Source: a virus. From it: DNA of 39,611 bases. The stretch is from positions 1 to 39,611 of IMG/VR virus record IMGVR_UViG_3300032675_000057. One strand, given 5' to 3'. The notes beneath the pieces were generated by a model. It saw only the letters and a list, made by a program, of their open reading frames with translations, had not been told where the DNA came from and ran no database searches. Positions 21,306 through 30,900 of this stretch are shown piece after piece (the first letter of the stretch is position 1; each line of letters starts with the position of its first letter). Made by a program: the position numbers and the translations under genes.

Positions 21306-21560
21306 ATGCCATACACAAAGACTGCCAGACCATACAAACACGAGTACAAGAAACAGCTTGAGCGTGGTGAGCATGAAGACCGCATGGAGCGGCAACGTGC
21401 GCGGCGTAAGATTGACAAGAAGGGTGTGAGCCGTAAGGGCAAGGACGTGGCTCACGTCAAGGCGCTGTCCAAGGGTGGCAGCAACAAAGATGGTGTGCGA
21501 CTAGAGCCGCCTAGCAAAAACAGATCGTTTCCTCGCAAGTCGAGTGGAGCAATGAAGTAA
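21306..21560 (+). CDS. Basic HNH-like protein
   Basis: An 84-residue, very basic protein. The C-terminal part, DVAHVKALSKGGSNKDGVRL followed by NRSF, resembles the HNH endonuclease core (D-x-D-H ... S-x-G-G ... N). The position normally held by the second Asp is Ala (DVAH), which may mean it binds DNA without cutting. It starts right after the previous stop. A structural or DNA-binding role is as likely as nuclease activity. Confidence 0.62.
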   Translation: MPYTKTARPYKHEYKKQLERGEHEDRMERQRARRKIDKKGVSRKGKDVAHVKALSKGGSNKDGVRLEPPSKNRSFPRKSSGAMK

Positions 21561-21723
21561 CGTCGTAAGGCATGAGTGGACGTAAGCTGGTAATACAGCA
21601 AACCATGTCATCTAAGATTGGTAATTAAACTCTGCATAGAGCCTCCGTAGCAAGTCTTAGACGAGTGACTCCCGTAAGGAGTTTTTATCGTGATGCGAAT
21701 CACGCAGTACAGTAGGTATAGTA
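21561..21723 (+). other. Intergenic stretch with two hairpins
   Basis: A 163-bp gap in an otherwise tightly packed strand. ACTCC (21668-21672) pairs with GGAGT (21678-21682) and is followed by T residues to 21686, a weak terminator-like element. Directly after it CGTGAT (21689-21694) pairs with ATCACG (21699-21704) around GCGA, a GNRA-type tetraloop. No tRNA fold or promoter was recognised. The helicase start follows at 21724 with only a weak ribosome binding site. Confidence 0.5.
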
Positions 21724-23307
21724 ATGGAAATTGTAGACGATATCGCAGTGCGTTTGACACTGCCCTCGGAGTATGCCGATAGAGTTCTCAGATGGGTTGG
21801 CAGGAGCGCGTTAGCGCAGGATTTGGGTTCAACCAAGTCTATCGTGGTCTATTGGGATCAGCGCGAAACAGAATACCTGACCAGAGTTGCAGATGAACTT
21901 CGACCCAACATGGCGTTGGATATTCCTTCACCATTGTTGAGAGATTACAAGTGGCCCGGTGTCCACAAGCCTTTTGATCATCAACGAGACACAGCGTCAT
22001 TCTTGAGTATTCGTAGTAGAGCATTCTGTTTCAATGAAGCAGGAACCGGTAAGACTTCCGCCGCCATATGGGCTGCGGATTACCTAATGAATTTAGGATT
22101 GGTGAGACGGGTACTCGTAGTGTGCCCGTTGTCCATCATGTTCACGGCATGGCGCGATGAAGTGTTCAAAGCCGCGATGCACCGTTCGTGTTTCGTTGCT
22201 TACGGGTCGAACGAAAAGCGTAGAAGAATCATTGCTCACCCATACGAGTTCACCATTATTAATTATGATGGAGTCAACATCGTCAGTGATGCGATAGCCG
22301 ACGCCAAGTTCGATTTGATCATTGTCGATGAGGCTAATGCTTACAAGACTGTGAGTACCAAACGCTGGCGTACCTTGTCCAAGTTGATAACGCCATCTAC
22401 AAGATTGTGGATGATGACAGGTACACCAGCATCGCAATCGCCAATGGACGCGTTCGGCCTTGCACGTCTTGTATCACCCTTGCGCGTACCAAAGTATTCC
22501 ACAGCATGGCGCGACACCGTGATGTATCCGAAGACACGTTTCAAGTGGCTTCCAAAATCTGATTCTAAGGAAAAGGTGTTTCATGTCTTGCAGCCAGCGA
22601 TTCGGTTTAACAAGAACGACTGCCTCGACCTGCCACCTGTAACTTATCAGACTAGAATTGTTCCCTTGACAGTGCAAGCGCAAACATACTATCGCAAGCT
22701 GAAGCAAGAGATGTTAATACAAGCTGTTGGCGAACAAGTCAGCGCAGTCAATGCCGCTGCCAAACTAAACAAGCTGTTGCAGATATCTGGCGGTGCAACA
22801 TATACAGATGGTGGCAACGTCATTGAATTCGACATTGGGCCTCGCTTCAAAGCACTGCGAGAAGTGCTTGACGAAACGTCCAACAAAGTAATAGTGTTCG
22901 TTCCCTATCGGCACACCATCACTGTCGTTGCGGAGTACCTTGATAACGAGGGCTTCACAAACGACATCATCATGGGTGACGTTACCCCAAAAGAACGCGC
23001 AAACATCATCACCAAATTCCAGACACAATCGGATCCTCATGTGTTAGTGATTCAACCGCAGTCAGCTTCTCATGGTGTCACACTCACCGCTGCGGATACG
23101 GTTGTGTTCTGGTCTCCAGTCATGTCGGTCGAAACATACTTACAATGTATCGGTCGTATTGATCGAGTCGGACAGAAGAACAAGATGACTGTTGTTCATT
23201 TGCAAGGCTCGGAAGTAGAGCGTCGTGTATACGACATGCTCAATAGTAAAGTAGATAGTCATAACAAGTTAATTGACCTGTACAAGCAGGAGTTGGAGGC
23301 AGAGTGA
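21724..23307 (+). CDS. SNF2-type superfamily 2 helicase
   Basis: A 527-residue DNA-dependent ATPase. Motif I is EAGTGKT (105-111), motif II VDEAN (201-205) and motif III TGTP (232-235). The C-terminal RecA-like domain ends in a motif VI of the form QCIGRIDRVGQ, which is typical of SNF2-like enzymes such as phage remodelling helicases. These translocate on double-stranded DNA and can strip proteins or assist recombination and replication. Motif II is DEAN rather than DEAH. It follows the hairpin gap and its stop overlaps the next start. Confidence 0.92.
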   Translation: MEIVDDIAVRLTLPSEYADRVLRWVGRSALAQDLGSTKSIVVYWDQRETEYLTRVADELRPNMALDIPSPLLRDYKWPGVHKPFDHQRDTASFLSIRSRAFCFNEAGTGKTSAAIWAADYLMNLGLVRRVLVVCPLSIMFTAWRDEVFKAAMHRSCFVAYGSNEKRRRIIAHPYEFTIINYDGVNIVSDAIADAKFDLIIVDEANAYKTVSTKRWRTLSKLITPSTRLWMMTGTPASQSPMDAFGLARLVSPLRVPKYSTAWRDTVMYPKTRFKWLPKSDSKEKVFHVLQPAIRFNKNDCLDLPPVTYQTRIVPLTVQAQTYYRKLKQEMLIQAVGEQVSAVNAAAKLNKLLQISGGATYTDGGNVIEFDIGPRFKALREVLDETSNKVIVFVPYRHTITVVAEYLDNEGFTNDIIMGDVTPKERANIITKFQTQSDPHVLVIQPQSASHGVTLTAADTVVFWSPVMSVETYLQCIGRIDRVGQKNKMTVVHLQGSEVERRVYDMLNSKVDSHNKLIDLYKQELEAE

Positions 23308-23702
23308 ATACAGTAAACATCAGTAGTTTGGTTGCATCGTATCTTGGTATTCGATCACAGCGTGAAGCGTTGTCGAGACAATTCGAGGAAGCAGATGCTG
23401 CACTAAAGCAGGAACTATCAGGCTTTGAAGCGCAGTTGCTCGCAGCTTGCAACGATATAAATGCGAATAGCATCAATACCGAAAACGGTACTGTGATTCG
23501 CAAGTTGAATGAGCGATACATCTGCACGGACTGGGAACACTTTAAACAGTTCGTCAAGGACAACGATGCTTTGGATTTGTTTGAGAAACGCATCAATCAA
23601 GGGAACATCAAACAGTTGTTAGCGGAGTACCGCGAGCTTCCCCCCGGTGTGAACGTGATGCGAGAGTTTGGTGTAACCGTTCGTAAACCCAGTAAGGAAT
23701 AG
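23304..23702 (+). CDS. Conserved phage protein ahead of the ssDNA-binding protein
   Basis: A 132-residue protein starting with GTG on the helicase stop (GTGA), with GGAGG 4 nt upstream. Its first half is a coiled-coil-like helix, and its second half has YICTDWEHFKQFV and a C-terminal PPGVNVMREFGVTVRKP. I recognise this C-terminal pattern from proteins next to DNA replication genes in other phages, but no function is assigned. A Gam-like or other DNA-end role is conceivable, not shown. Confidence 0.7.
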   Translation: MNTVNISSLVASYLGIRSQREALSRQFEEADAALKQELSGFEAQLLAACNDINANSINTENGTVIRKLNERYICTDWEHFKQFVKDNDALDLFEKRINQGNIKQLLAEYRELPPGVNVMREFGVTVRKPSKE

Positions 23703-23707
23703 TAATC

Positions 23708-24568
23708 ATGAGCAACGATCTAATTACGTCGATTAAGAACAGTATGCCCGTCGTCAAAGGTGAACTTGACGAAGACACCAAGGCGGTAGCTGGCGGTAAC
23801 AGTGGTAGATTCAAGCGGATCTCCATCAAGGGTGGTGTGTTCCGCAAGCTAGTCAATGGCAAGGAAGTTGGCTCCATCGAAGACCGTCACATGAACGTGA
23901 TCTTTGTCAAGATGGCGCACAACCCCGCACGTACCTATTACTCGCAGGGCTATCAGGAAGGAGCGAAGGTCTCGCCCACCTGCTGGTCGAGCGATAGCAA
24001 GACCCCTGACAATGATGTCAAGACGCCACAGGCACCTACCTGTAACTCTTGTCAGAACAGCGTCCAAGGTAGCGGTCAAGGTGGCATGGGTGCTGCGTGT
24101 CGCCTGTCGTGGCGCACGGCGGTCGTGTTGCCGAACGATCCGGGTGGTGATGTGATGCAGCTTGTGCTGCCAGCCACGTCGTGCTTTGGCAATGAAGATA
24201 ATGGCCGGTATCCGTTCCGTCCGTATATTCAGATGCTGGCACAGAACAGCATCAGCGCAGGACGCGTTGTTACCAAAATGGCGTTCGACACCAAGTCGCC
24301 TGTACCGAAGCTACTGTTCTCTCCAGTCGCTCCGGTTCCGCAGGAAGACGTTGAGTTTGTGCTTGAGCAAGCCAAGAGTCCCATTGCGGAAAACGCAGTC
24401 AAGATGAACGTGTATCAGGGCGACTCATCTGCCGAAGCTGCGCCGCCGATCTATACATCTGAGCTTCCAACTATGGAAGAACCGAAGCTGCGTGAGATGA
24501 ACAAGTCATCTGACGCTGAGCCAGAGGTTTCGGATATGGTCAAGCAGTGGGCTAAAAAGAAGAAGTGA
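23708..24568 (+). CDS. Putative ssDNA-binding protein with a Cys cluster
   Basis: A 286-residue protein with four Cys at 92, 112, 115 and 131 around PTCNSCQNSVQGSGQGG, which could hold one zinc as in T4 gp32-type proteins. The core after the Cys region has beta-strand character (RTAVVLPNDPGG, MQLVLPATSCFG) and the second half is Pro-rich and flexible. Its place in the replication operon supports ssDNA binding. However, the C-terminus ends in Lys (WAKKKK) instead of the acidic tail usual in phage SSBs, so the assignment is moderate. Confidence 0.6.
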   Translation: MSNDLITSIKNSMPVVKGELDEDTKAVAGGNSGRFKRISIKGGVFRKLVNGKEVGSIEDRHMNVIFVKMAHNPARTYYSQGYQEGAKVSPTCWSSDSKTPDNDVKTPQAPTCNSCQNSVQGSGQGGMGAACRLSWRTAVVLPNDPGGDVMQLVLPATSCFGNEDNGRYPFRPYIQMLAQNSISAGRVVTKMAFDTKSPVPKLLFSPVAPVPQEDVEFVLEQAKSPIAENAVKMNVYQGDSSAEAAPPIYTSELPTMEEPKLREMNKSSDAEPEVSDMVKQWAKKKK

Positions 24569-24571
24569 TTC

Positions 24572-24883
24572 ATGCCACGGAACTACAGCGATAAATTTCT
24601 ATACGAACTGTCGCAAGCGAACTCCGATAGACTCGGGGTTCGTCTTGGTCGCCTGTGCGTAGAGATGAATATCCCTGCTTCGTATGTTGCAGTTGCACTC
24701 AAGACTTCGCGTATGACTATCTACAGTTGGTTTCGCGGTAGAGGCGTAAGCGAAAATAAACGAGCCTTGGTTGAGACATTCATCAGATTGGTTGAGGACG
24801 ATGCCAAGGTTGGCATGTTACCCGCCAAGAACATGGTCGATGCCAAGAACTACATACAAGAGATGTTGGGGGTATCCATTTGA
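24572..24883 (+). CDS. Small HTH DNA-binding protein
   Basis: A 103-residue protein with a predicted helix-turn-helix: ASYVAVALKTSRMTIYSWFR (about residues 36-55) matches a Cro/XRE-like layout, with the recognition helix in TSRMTIYSWF. It is likely a transcription regulator and a candidate for binding the repeats upstream of the early genes. It is directly followed by an intrinsic terminator, so it is the last gene of this part of the operon. Its ribosome binding site is weak. Confidence 0.72.
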   Translation: MPRNYSDKFLYELSQANSDRLGVRLGRLCVEMNIPASYVAVALKTSRMTIYSWFRGRGVSENKRALVETFIRLVEDDAKVGMLPAKNMVDAKNYIQEMLGVSI

Positions 24884-24910
24884 TTTGATGGTTGGTAGTT
24901 CTTCACCTCT

Positions 24911-24940
24911 CGCCGGGGGTAGCTCCCCCGGCGTTTTTTT
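24911..24940 (+). terminator. Rho-independent terminator before the primase gene
   Basis: CGCCGGGGG (24911-24919) pairs perfectly with CCCCCGGCG (24925-24933) around TAGCT and is followed by seven T residues (24934-24940). This is a textbook intrinsic terminator on the plus strand. It stands 28 nt after the HTH gene and ends 12 nt before the primase start, so the primase needs read-through, antitermination or another promoter. Confidence 0.93.
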
Positions 24941-24951
24941 CTACGGCGAAT

Positions 24952-27795
24952 ATGAAAAAACAATTTTACGAACACCTACTTCCATCGCAAGGTTTCTACT
25001 GTGTAGCAAAAATCGACAAGGACGGTAGCTTAGGCAGTCGGTTTGCAGAGAACCTTGATGATCTAATTAAAATAACGGACGAGTACAAAACAGCGGGGGC
25101 CAATGTTTACGTAACACCAAACTCATTCAAAGGATACAGTCGGCAAGCGAAGAGCGCGTTATGGTCGCGTTCGTTGTTCGTTGATCTGGACGTAGGGGCT
25201 GAGAAGGAATACAGCAGTCAAGAAGAAGCGTTGGCTGCGCTTGATGACTTCATCGCCAACACAGGTATGCCCGAACCGGTTCGGGTTAACTCAGGAACTG
25301 GCATCCAAGCCTTCTGGATACTCACGCAAGATATCCCGATTGAAAAATGGAAACCGCTGGCTGAATCATTTAAACAATTTTGCGTGGACAAGGGGTTGCT
25401 CATAGACCCCTCAGTGACAGCCGATGCTTCCCGGCTCATGCGTTGCCCAGACACTTTTAACTATAAAACAAACCCGCCCAGCCCGACCAGCGTACTGACC
25501 AGCTCGGTGGTCGTACATGAACTTGTTTATATAGAGTCAATTATTTTTGGGCGGGTAACTTCTAACACCGGGAATAATTCACCATCTATAGATGTTCTAG
25601 CCCAGATTCCGAAGGGATTGGATGAAGATACTGCCAGCATTGGTAACAAGGGCAAATTCGACGGCACCGAGAATTATTTTCAAGACGTGCTGGAGAAGTC
25701 CCTAGAAGACAACGGCTGCGCCCAGATCAAGAGATTGGTCGCTGCCCCGGCCAAGCAGAAGTACCCAGAATGGTTTTGGCTGCTGTCCATTGCCGCTCAT
25801 TGTGTGGATGGCGAAGAGGCTGTACACGTCGTTTCGCAAGGACACCCCGGTTACGATTACGACAAGACGGTTCTTAAAGCCCAAGAAACTTTAAAGAATG
25901 ATGCACCGCAGCGATGTGACACCATAGAGGGCGTTTACCCAAAAGGGTGTGATGGCTGTCACTTCAAAGGCAAGATCGGATCCCCTGTGGCGTTGGGCAA
26001 ACGAGTCAAGCCACTACCTCCCGAGAAAATGCCTCCCGGCCTTCCTAAACTTCCCGAAGAATTGTTTCCGTATTCATGGGGTGCTGATAACGCCTTGTGG
26101 TACAAGCCGCCGATTGAGTATGACAAGAAGGGCAAGGAGGTAGATCCCCCCGCCGTCATGATCTGCCGACATATCTTTTATCCAACAACGCGCATCTTCA
26201 GCAAGCGCGATGGCGCAGTTCTTACAGTAAAAGTCATGCTCCCCAAAGATCCAGATCGGGAGTTTGATTTGCCGGTGAAGTACATATCCATTGGTAATGA
26301 CAAGTTTAGAGAGTTACTTGCTAGTTACGATGTGATGCCTACACACCCAAACACAGCACTGATCCAAAGGATGGTTGACTACATGAGCAAATGGAATGAT
26401 TACTTTATTAACATGAAAACCGCCGAGCAGATGCAGACCCAGATGGGTTGGACTGATCACATGGATTCTTTTGTCATTGGATTCAATGAGATTACCCGGA
26501 GCGGAGAGGTGCGTAAGACCGCTGCTTCTCCCGGTGTACGCAAACTTGCCAAGATCATGCCAGCTACCGGTAGCTTCCAAGTGTGGAAGAACTCAGCAAG
26601 GCAGTTAAACCAACCGTCGCTTGAGCCTATAGCCTTCGCCATGCTGTGCGCGTTCGGTTCCCCCCTGATGTCATTGACCAACACTCCCGGCGTGTCGGTG
26701 TGCTACTCAGGCCCATCGGGTGCTGGCAAGTCTGCGGCAATGTTGGCGGGGTTGAGTGTCTATGGAGACCCCCGTGGCTTGTGTTTGCAGGAGAACAACG
26801 CGACCGACAACGTACTTGTGGGGCGTATGCTCAACTTAAAAAACATTATGTTTGGTCTTGACGAGGTGCACTCCCGGCTTCCAGAACAGCTTTCCAAGTT
26901 TATCTTCCAAGTATCTACCGGCAAGCCCAAGGCGAGGATGCAGTCGTCCGAGAATGAAGAACGCGACATCGAAGCCTTTGCATCGCTTATCTCGTTGTGG
27001 AACTCCAACGCTGACGTGCTGGATATTCTACGCCAGTACAAGAAGAACCCCGAGGGCGAAATCGCCCGTTTCGTTCAGTTCATGGTGCAGACACCCAAAC
27101 TGTTTGAACGGCACCCTGAGCTTGGCCCTATGATCATTGAGCCTTTCAACCATAACTACGGTCATGCAGGAATCGAATTCATCAAAGCCGTCTACGCTAT
27201 GGGGTTCGATGAAATCAGCATCCGTTTGGCTTATTGGGGCAGTCGGTTTGATAAGTCGTTTGGAACGCACACCAAGTATAGGTTCTACCGTAGCTTAGTT
27301 AGTGCATCGTTTACAGGCGGGGAGATTGCCAACAAGGCCGACATCATTAGACTTGATCTTGAACGAGTTTATGAGGAAGTCATGAAAGCCATGATTGATT
27401 TCCGTGACCGCACTAACAGCAACGATGCTAATTACCCTGACGAGTTCAATACCTTTATGAACGACAACCTGCACTCGTTCTTGAAGATGGACGGCGACAC
27501 CATTATAAACTTTCCAACCCACCATGCTTTTATTGGGCGCATTGAGTTGGACAGCCAGTTGGTCTGGGTGCACAAACAAGCCATCAAGAACTACATCGGC
27601 GGCAAACAAAAACTCAACATTAGCCAGTTTGAACACGTGATGCAGGAACGAGGAATACTTATCAAGTCCGAGAAAAAGAGGATTGGTGCTGGCTGGGGCG
27701 AAGCATCGGTCGTAGGGCCAGTACACTGTTGGGTCTTCAAGCTAGACCCATCTGATATTGAAATGCTTATCGTCAAAGACAATCCAAAACATTAA
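24952..27795 (+). CDS. Primase-helicase (AEP primase plus DUF927-like ATPase)
   Basis: A 947-residue protein. The N-terminal primase domain has the archaeo-eukaryotic primase signature: D78-L-D80 in FVDLDVG, NSGTGIQAFWIL near 113-124, and DASRLMRCPDTFNYK near 158-172. In the second motif a Gln (Q119) stands where His is usual. A Cys cluster near CDTIEGVYPKGCDGCHFKG may bind zinc. The C-terminal ATPase has Walker A GPSGAGKS with K593 and Walker B GLDEVH with D637/E638, as in DUF927 helicases. It would prime and unwind at the origin. The ATG at 24952 has no clear ribosome binding site; upstream codons in frame lie inside the terminator. Confidence 0.88.
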   Translation: MKKQFYEHLLPSQGFYCVAKIDKDGSLGSRFAENLDDLIKITDEYKTAGANVYVTPNSFKGYSRQAKSALWSRSLFVDLDVGAEKEYSSQEEALAALDDFIANTGMPEPVRVNSGTGIQAFWILTQDIPIEKWKPLAESFKQFCVDKGLLIDPSVTADASRLMRCPDTFNYKTNPPSPTSVLTSSVVVHELVYIESIIFGRVTSNTGNNSPSIDVLAQIPKGLDEDTASIGNKGKFDGTENYFQDVLEKSLEDNGCAQIKRLVAAPAKQKYPEWFWLLSIAAHCVDGEEAVHVVSQGHPGYDYDKTVLKAQETLKNDAPQRCDTIEGVYPKGCDGCHFKGKIGSPVALGKRVKPLPPEKMPPGLPKLPEELFPYSWGADNALWYKPPIEYDKKGKEVDPPAVMICRHIFYPTTRIFSKRDGAVLTVKVMLPKDPDREFDLPVKYISIGNDKFRELLASYDVMPTHPNTALIQRMVDYMSKWNDYFINMKTAEQMQTQMGWTDHMDSFVIGFNEITRSGEVRKTAASPGVRKLAKIMPATGSFQVWKNSARQLNQPSLEPIAFAMLCAFGSPLMSLTNTPGVSVCYSGPSGAGKSAAMLAGLSVYGDPRGLCLQENNATDNVLVGRMLNLKNIMFGLDEVHSRLPEQLSKFIFQVSTGKPKARMQSSENEERDIEAFASLISLWNSNADVLDILRQYKKNPEGEIARFVQFMVQTPKLFERHPELGPMIIEPFNHNYGHAGIEFIKAVYAMGFDEISIRLAYWGSRFDKSFGTHTKYRFYRSLVSASFTGGEIANKADIIRLDLERVYEEVMKAMIDFRDRTNSNDANYPDEFNTFMNDNLHSFLKMDGDTIINFPTHHAFIGRIELDSQLVWVHKQAIKNYIGGKQKLNISQFEHVMQERGILIKSEKKRIGAGWGEASVVGPVHCWVFKLDPSDIEMLIVKDNPKH

Positions 27796-27995
27796 TGCAG
27801 CCACCAGCAGAACCCGAGTTTTTGTTGCCGTTTGAATGGATGAGTGTTGGGGATAGTTTCTTTATCCCCACACTCAGACCAGCGGAACTTACTTACATCA
27901 TAGACACTCGTGCCAAAGTCGCCAAAGTGAAGGTCAAAATCTTCTCAACGACTAAAGATGATTGTCTTGGTGTACGGGTGTGGCGCGTTGCCTAG
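27795..27995 (+). CDS. Small protein at the end of the early strand
   Basis: A 66-residue beta-rich protein (VGDSFFIPTLRPAELTYII) ending LGVRVWRVA, similar to short phage proteins I have seen without assigned function. It starts on the primase stop (TAATG) without its own ribosome binding site. Its stop codon shares CTAG (27992-27995) with the stop of the opposite-strand virion gene, so the strands converge with no spacer and no visible terminator. Confidence 0.75.
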   Translation: MQPPAEPEFLLPFEWMSVGDSFFIPTLRPAELTYIIDTRAKVAKVKVKIFSTTKDDCLGVRVWRVA

Positions 27996-30900
27996 TGTTC
28001 TGATTCGTTGTAAGTATCGACCATATCGCGCATGATCATTCTGCGCATGTCCTTATAGTCCTCAAGTTCATCTCGACGTTCTTGAGGAGTTTGGTCTTGG
28101 TCACGAACTTTATTCATTTCTGCATTGATTTTGTTCAAATGCTCGCGGTTGGTAACGTAATACTGACGCAGCATTTCAGCATCGGGATGGGTTTCAACAT
28201 ACCGATCATAGGCGTCATCAAAGCCACGAGACTCAAAGTTGTCCAGAATCTTTTTGTTTTTCACCAACGCGTCGTTTATCTCAGAATACTGACGAGCATC
28301 AACATCGGTCTTACGCCCAAGGAAGCTACTCAAGAACGGTAAGTCTTTCTTGGGATCAAAGTCTTCTTTGCCCGTTACGAAGTTGTAGATGCTCATTACG
28401 CTGTTACCAATCGTGGTTAAGCCTTCAGCATACTGATTGAACGCAAACTGCAACTCATCAGGGTTAGGCATCCACATGCCATTTGTTACTTTAGCAATAG
28501 TATCCGCAGCCGATTTGAACGCTTCCGAAGTACTGTCTCCACCAACTTCACCGTAGCGAGATGGACGTGGGTTATAAATCTGCCGTCCGAAGTCGTCCAT
28601 GTTGAACGCGTATTCGAGCAGTGGGCGTACTGGTGCTGGAGCCGCAGAAGTCAATGCCCATCCCATTGGGTTCTTTTTGAACATATCAATCGACTCGACC
28701 GGCAGGGGCAGGAACGACTCTTTGGCGGCAACCGACATATTAGTTACAGCTTCTTCTGGTTTGATATCCCCGTTCGCCAACGCAGCCATCTGTGATCCTA
28801 TTGATGCAAACGCGCCCGTGCCAAAGCCCCACGGCATGTTGATGAACTGGGTGTCTTTGCCAAAATACTTGGTGGCTTGATCGCCAAAGATACTGACAGG
28901 CACCCGCATACTACGAACCCACAAACGGTGGTCATCCGAAGCAACCTCGTTACGCCCGTCTTCATCATTTTGTCCCATTGCACGTGAGCGGTTGTACATC
29001 ATGTAACCGAAGCCAATAGCCGCGCCTAATGTAATGGCGGCGTTCCTACGCAGCTTGTTGTAGTTCTCAATAAACTTTTGCGCACCGGGGTCGTTGTCAA
29101 TAATTTTTTGGTAAAACTCTTCAGCACCTTCAAGGGATTTAATGCCAAGTTTTTTGCTGTCTTCTATTTGCTGCAAACGATACAGTGCACCAAAAACTTG
29201 ATGCCCCATGCCCTGCGTCCAGTTGCTTCTCAAATAACTGTTGGCGCTCTGAAACAAAGGCGACAGCAACGCGTCGGTTTGACGAACAGCACCCGTTGCC
29301 TCGGCCTTGAACATCGGGAACCACGAACCCATTGCCTGACTGTAGTGACCTTTCTTTTCAAGGTTAAGAAGATTCTTGGTGAAGGCAGACGCAGACTCAA
29401 TGGCTTGTTCTTCGGTCATGCCGTTTCTCAAGTTGGCTTTTTTTATGGTGTCGAAAGCCGCTTCACGGTTCATGAATTCAAACATGTTGTTGTAGGTGTC
29501 AAACACCAGCTTGATCTGGTCAAGCGTCCGGGTAACGGGCTTTCTGTTAAAACTTTCCATAACAGAACGCGTGGCAGCGTCATTGGTGCCGTAGGCTTTG
29601 GAGAACGACATCCTGCCGCCTGCATTATCCCAATCAAGAATGTTCTTGTAGAAGTCATCGTTTTTGGCAAGTTGTTCTAGCTTTGCTTTATTACCTGTCT
29701 CAATTAAATACGATGCTCGCGCAGCTTTGAACGGAGACCCTTTGATGGCTTGCGTAAACATCCGACCCATCATTTGACCCGCAGCAAGAGGGCCGTATTC
29801 ACTCGCCATGATGTTGCCTAGGTTGGTCATACCGTGGCGCACAGCATTTGACGGTGCGAACGCAGGGTTGAACCGAGTGAACCCCAATGTAATACCTCTC
29901 GTCACCCTACCAACATTACTTATGATCGGGTTCGGGGGAGTAATAATGCCCTTGACAGCATCGCGCCACTGCTTGTCTTTGAATTGGATAACGTCGTATT
30001 TGCCATCTGGACGTGGATGGAGTACCACGTTGTCAGGGTTGTTGTTTTCAAAAAACTCCCGAGCAGCTTCACCAGCTTCAAGAGGTTCTGTTAGAACTTT
30101 AGCGCCGGGGATTAAATTTTTCTTGGCAGCGTTGTAGACAGCATCTATTAATGCTTTGTTGTCCAACCTACGTAGCCCAACTTCAGCATCTGCTATAGTT
30201 TGGGTTATCGGGTTATCCGACTCCGTAATGCGGCCTTCTTGCGCATCGACAACTTTGGACAAATCTCTGTTTACCCGTTGCCCAGTAATCTCATCGAAGT
30301 CGGGTCTTTCCGTACTTCCTTTCAAAGTAAAGTACGTATCACCACGACGATTGAACCGTACCCAATTATCTACGTGGTCTCCCCACTTGCCAGCCGCACG
30401 TTCGATGTCGGTGACTTTTTCACGCAAGGCTTTCTCAGCAGCAAACACAGCGTCTATCTGAGGGCCAAACTTTTCACGGGCAGCAGCCAGATCTTTTTGG
30501 AAACCTTCAATCGTTTCCGGGTGCCAATTACCTACTACAGAATAGGCAGGGTCATCCCGCAGAATGGCTTTAGTAGCCATGATATGTTCATCTGGGCTAT
30601 AGCCATTTATGTCAACGTATTGACCGTCAGTAATCCTATCCAGTTCGTCACGTAAATGATCGATTATTCGTTCTCGTTCGGCTTTAGTGTAATGCTCAGA
30701 CGAAAGATTATTTATAGTGTCAACTATTTGTTTGCGGTAATCCGCAGGGCTTATTTTTGAACCATTAGGCAGCGTTATGATTGGATCGGTGCTTAACGGT
30801 ACCCGCATACGCCACAGATAGTCTCGCAGCTTGGGTTCCGTGATGCCTATAGACCACATCTTAAAATCAGCAAGGGACTGAGACCACGACCGGCCAGTGG

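Noticed and set aside
21561-21723. tRNA gene
   Set aside because: No acceptor stem, anticodon arm and T-arm with GTTCRA could be fitted; only two simple hairpins are present.
24892-24951. Upstream in-frame extension of the primase gene from a TTG
   Set aside because: It would run through the intrinsic terminator hairpin and T-run, adds unlikely sequence and has no ribosome binding site.
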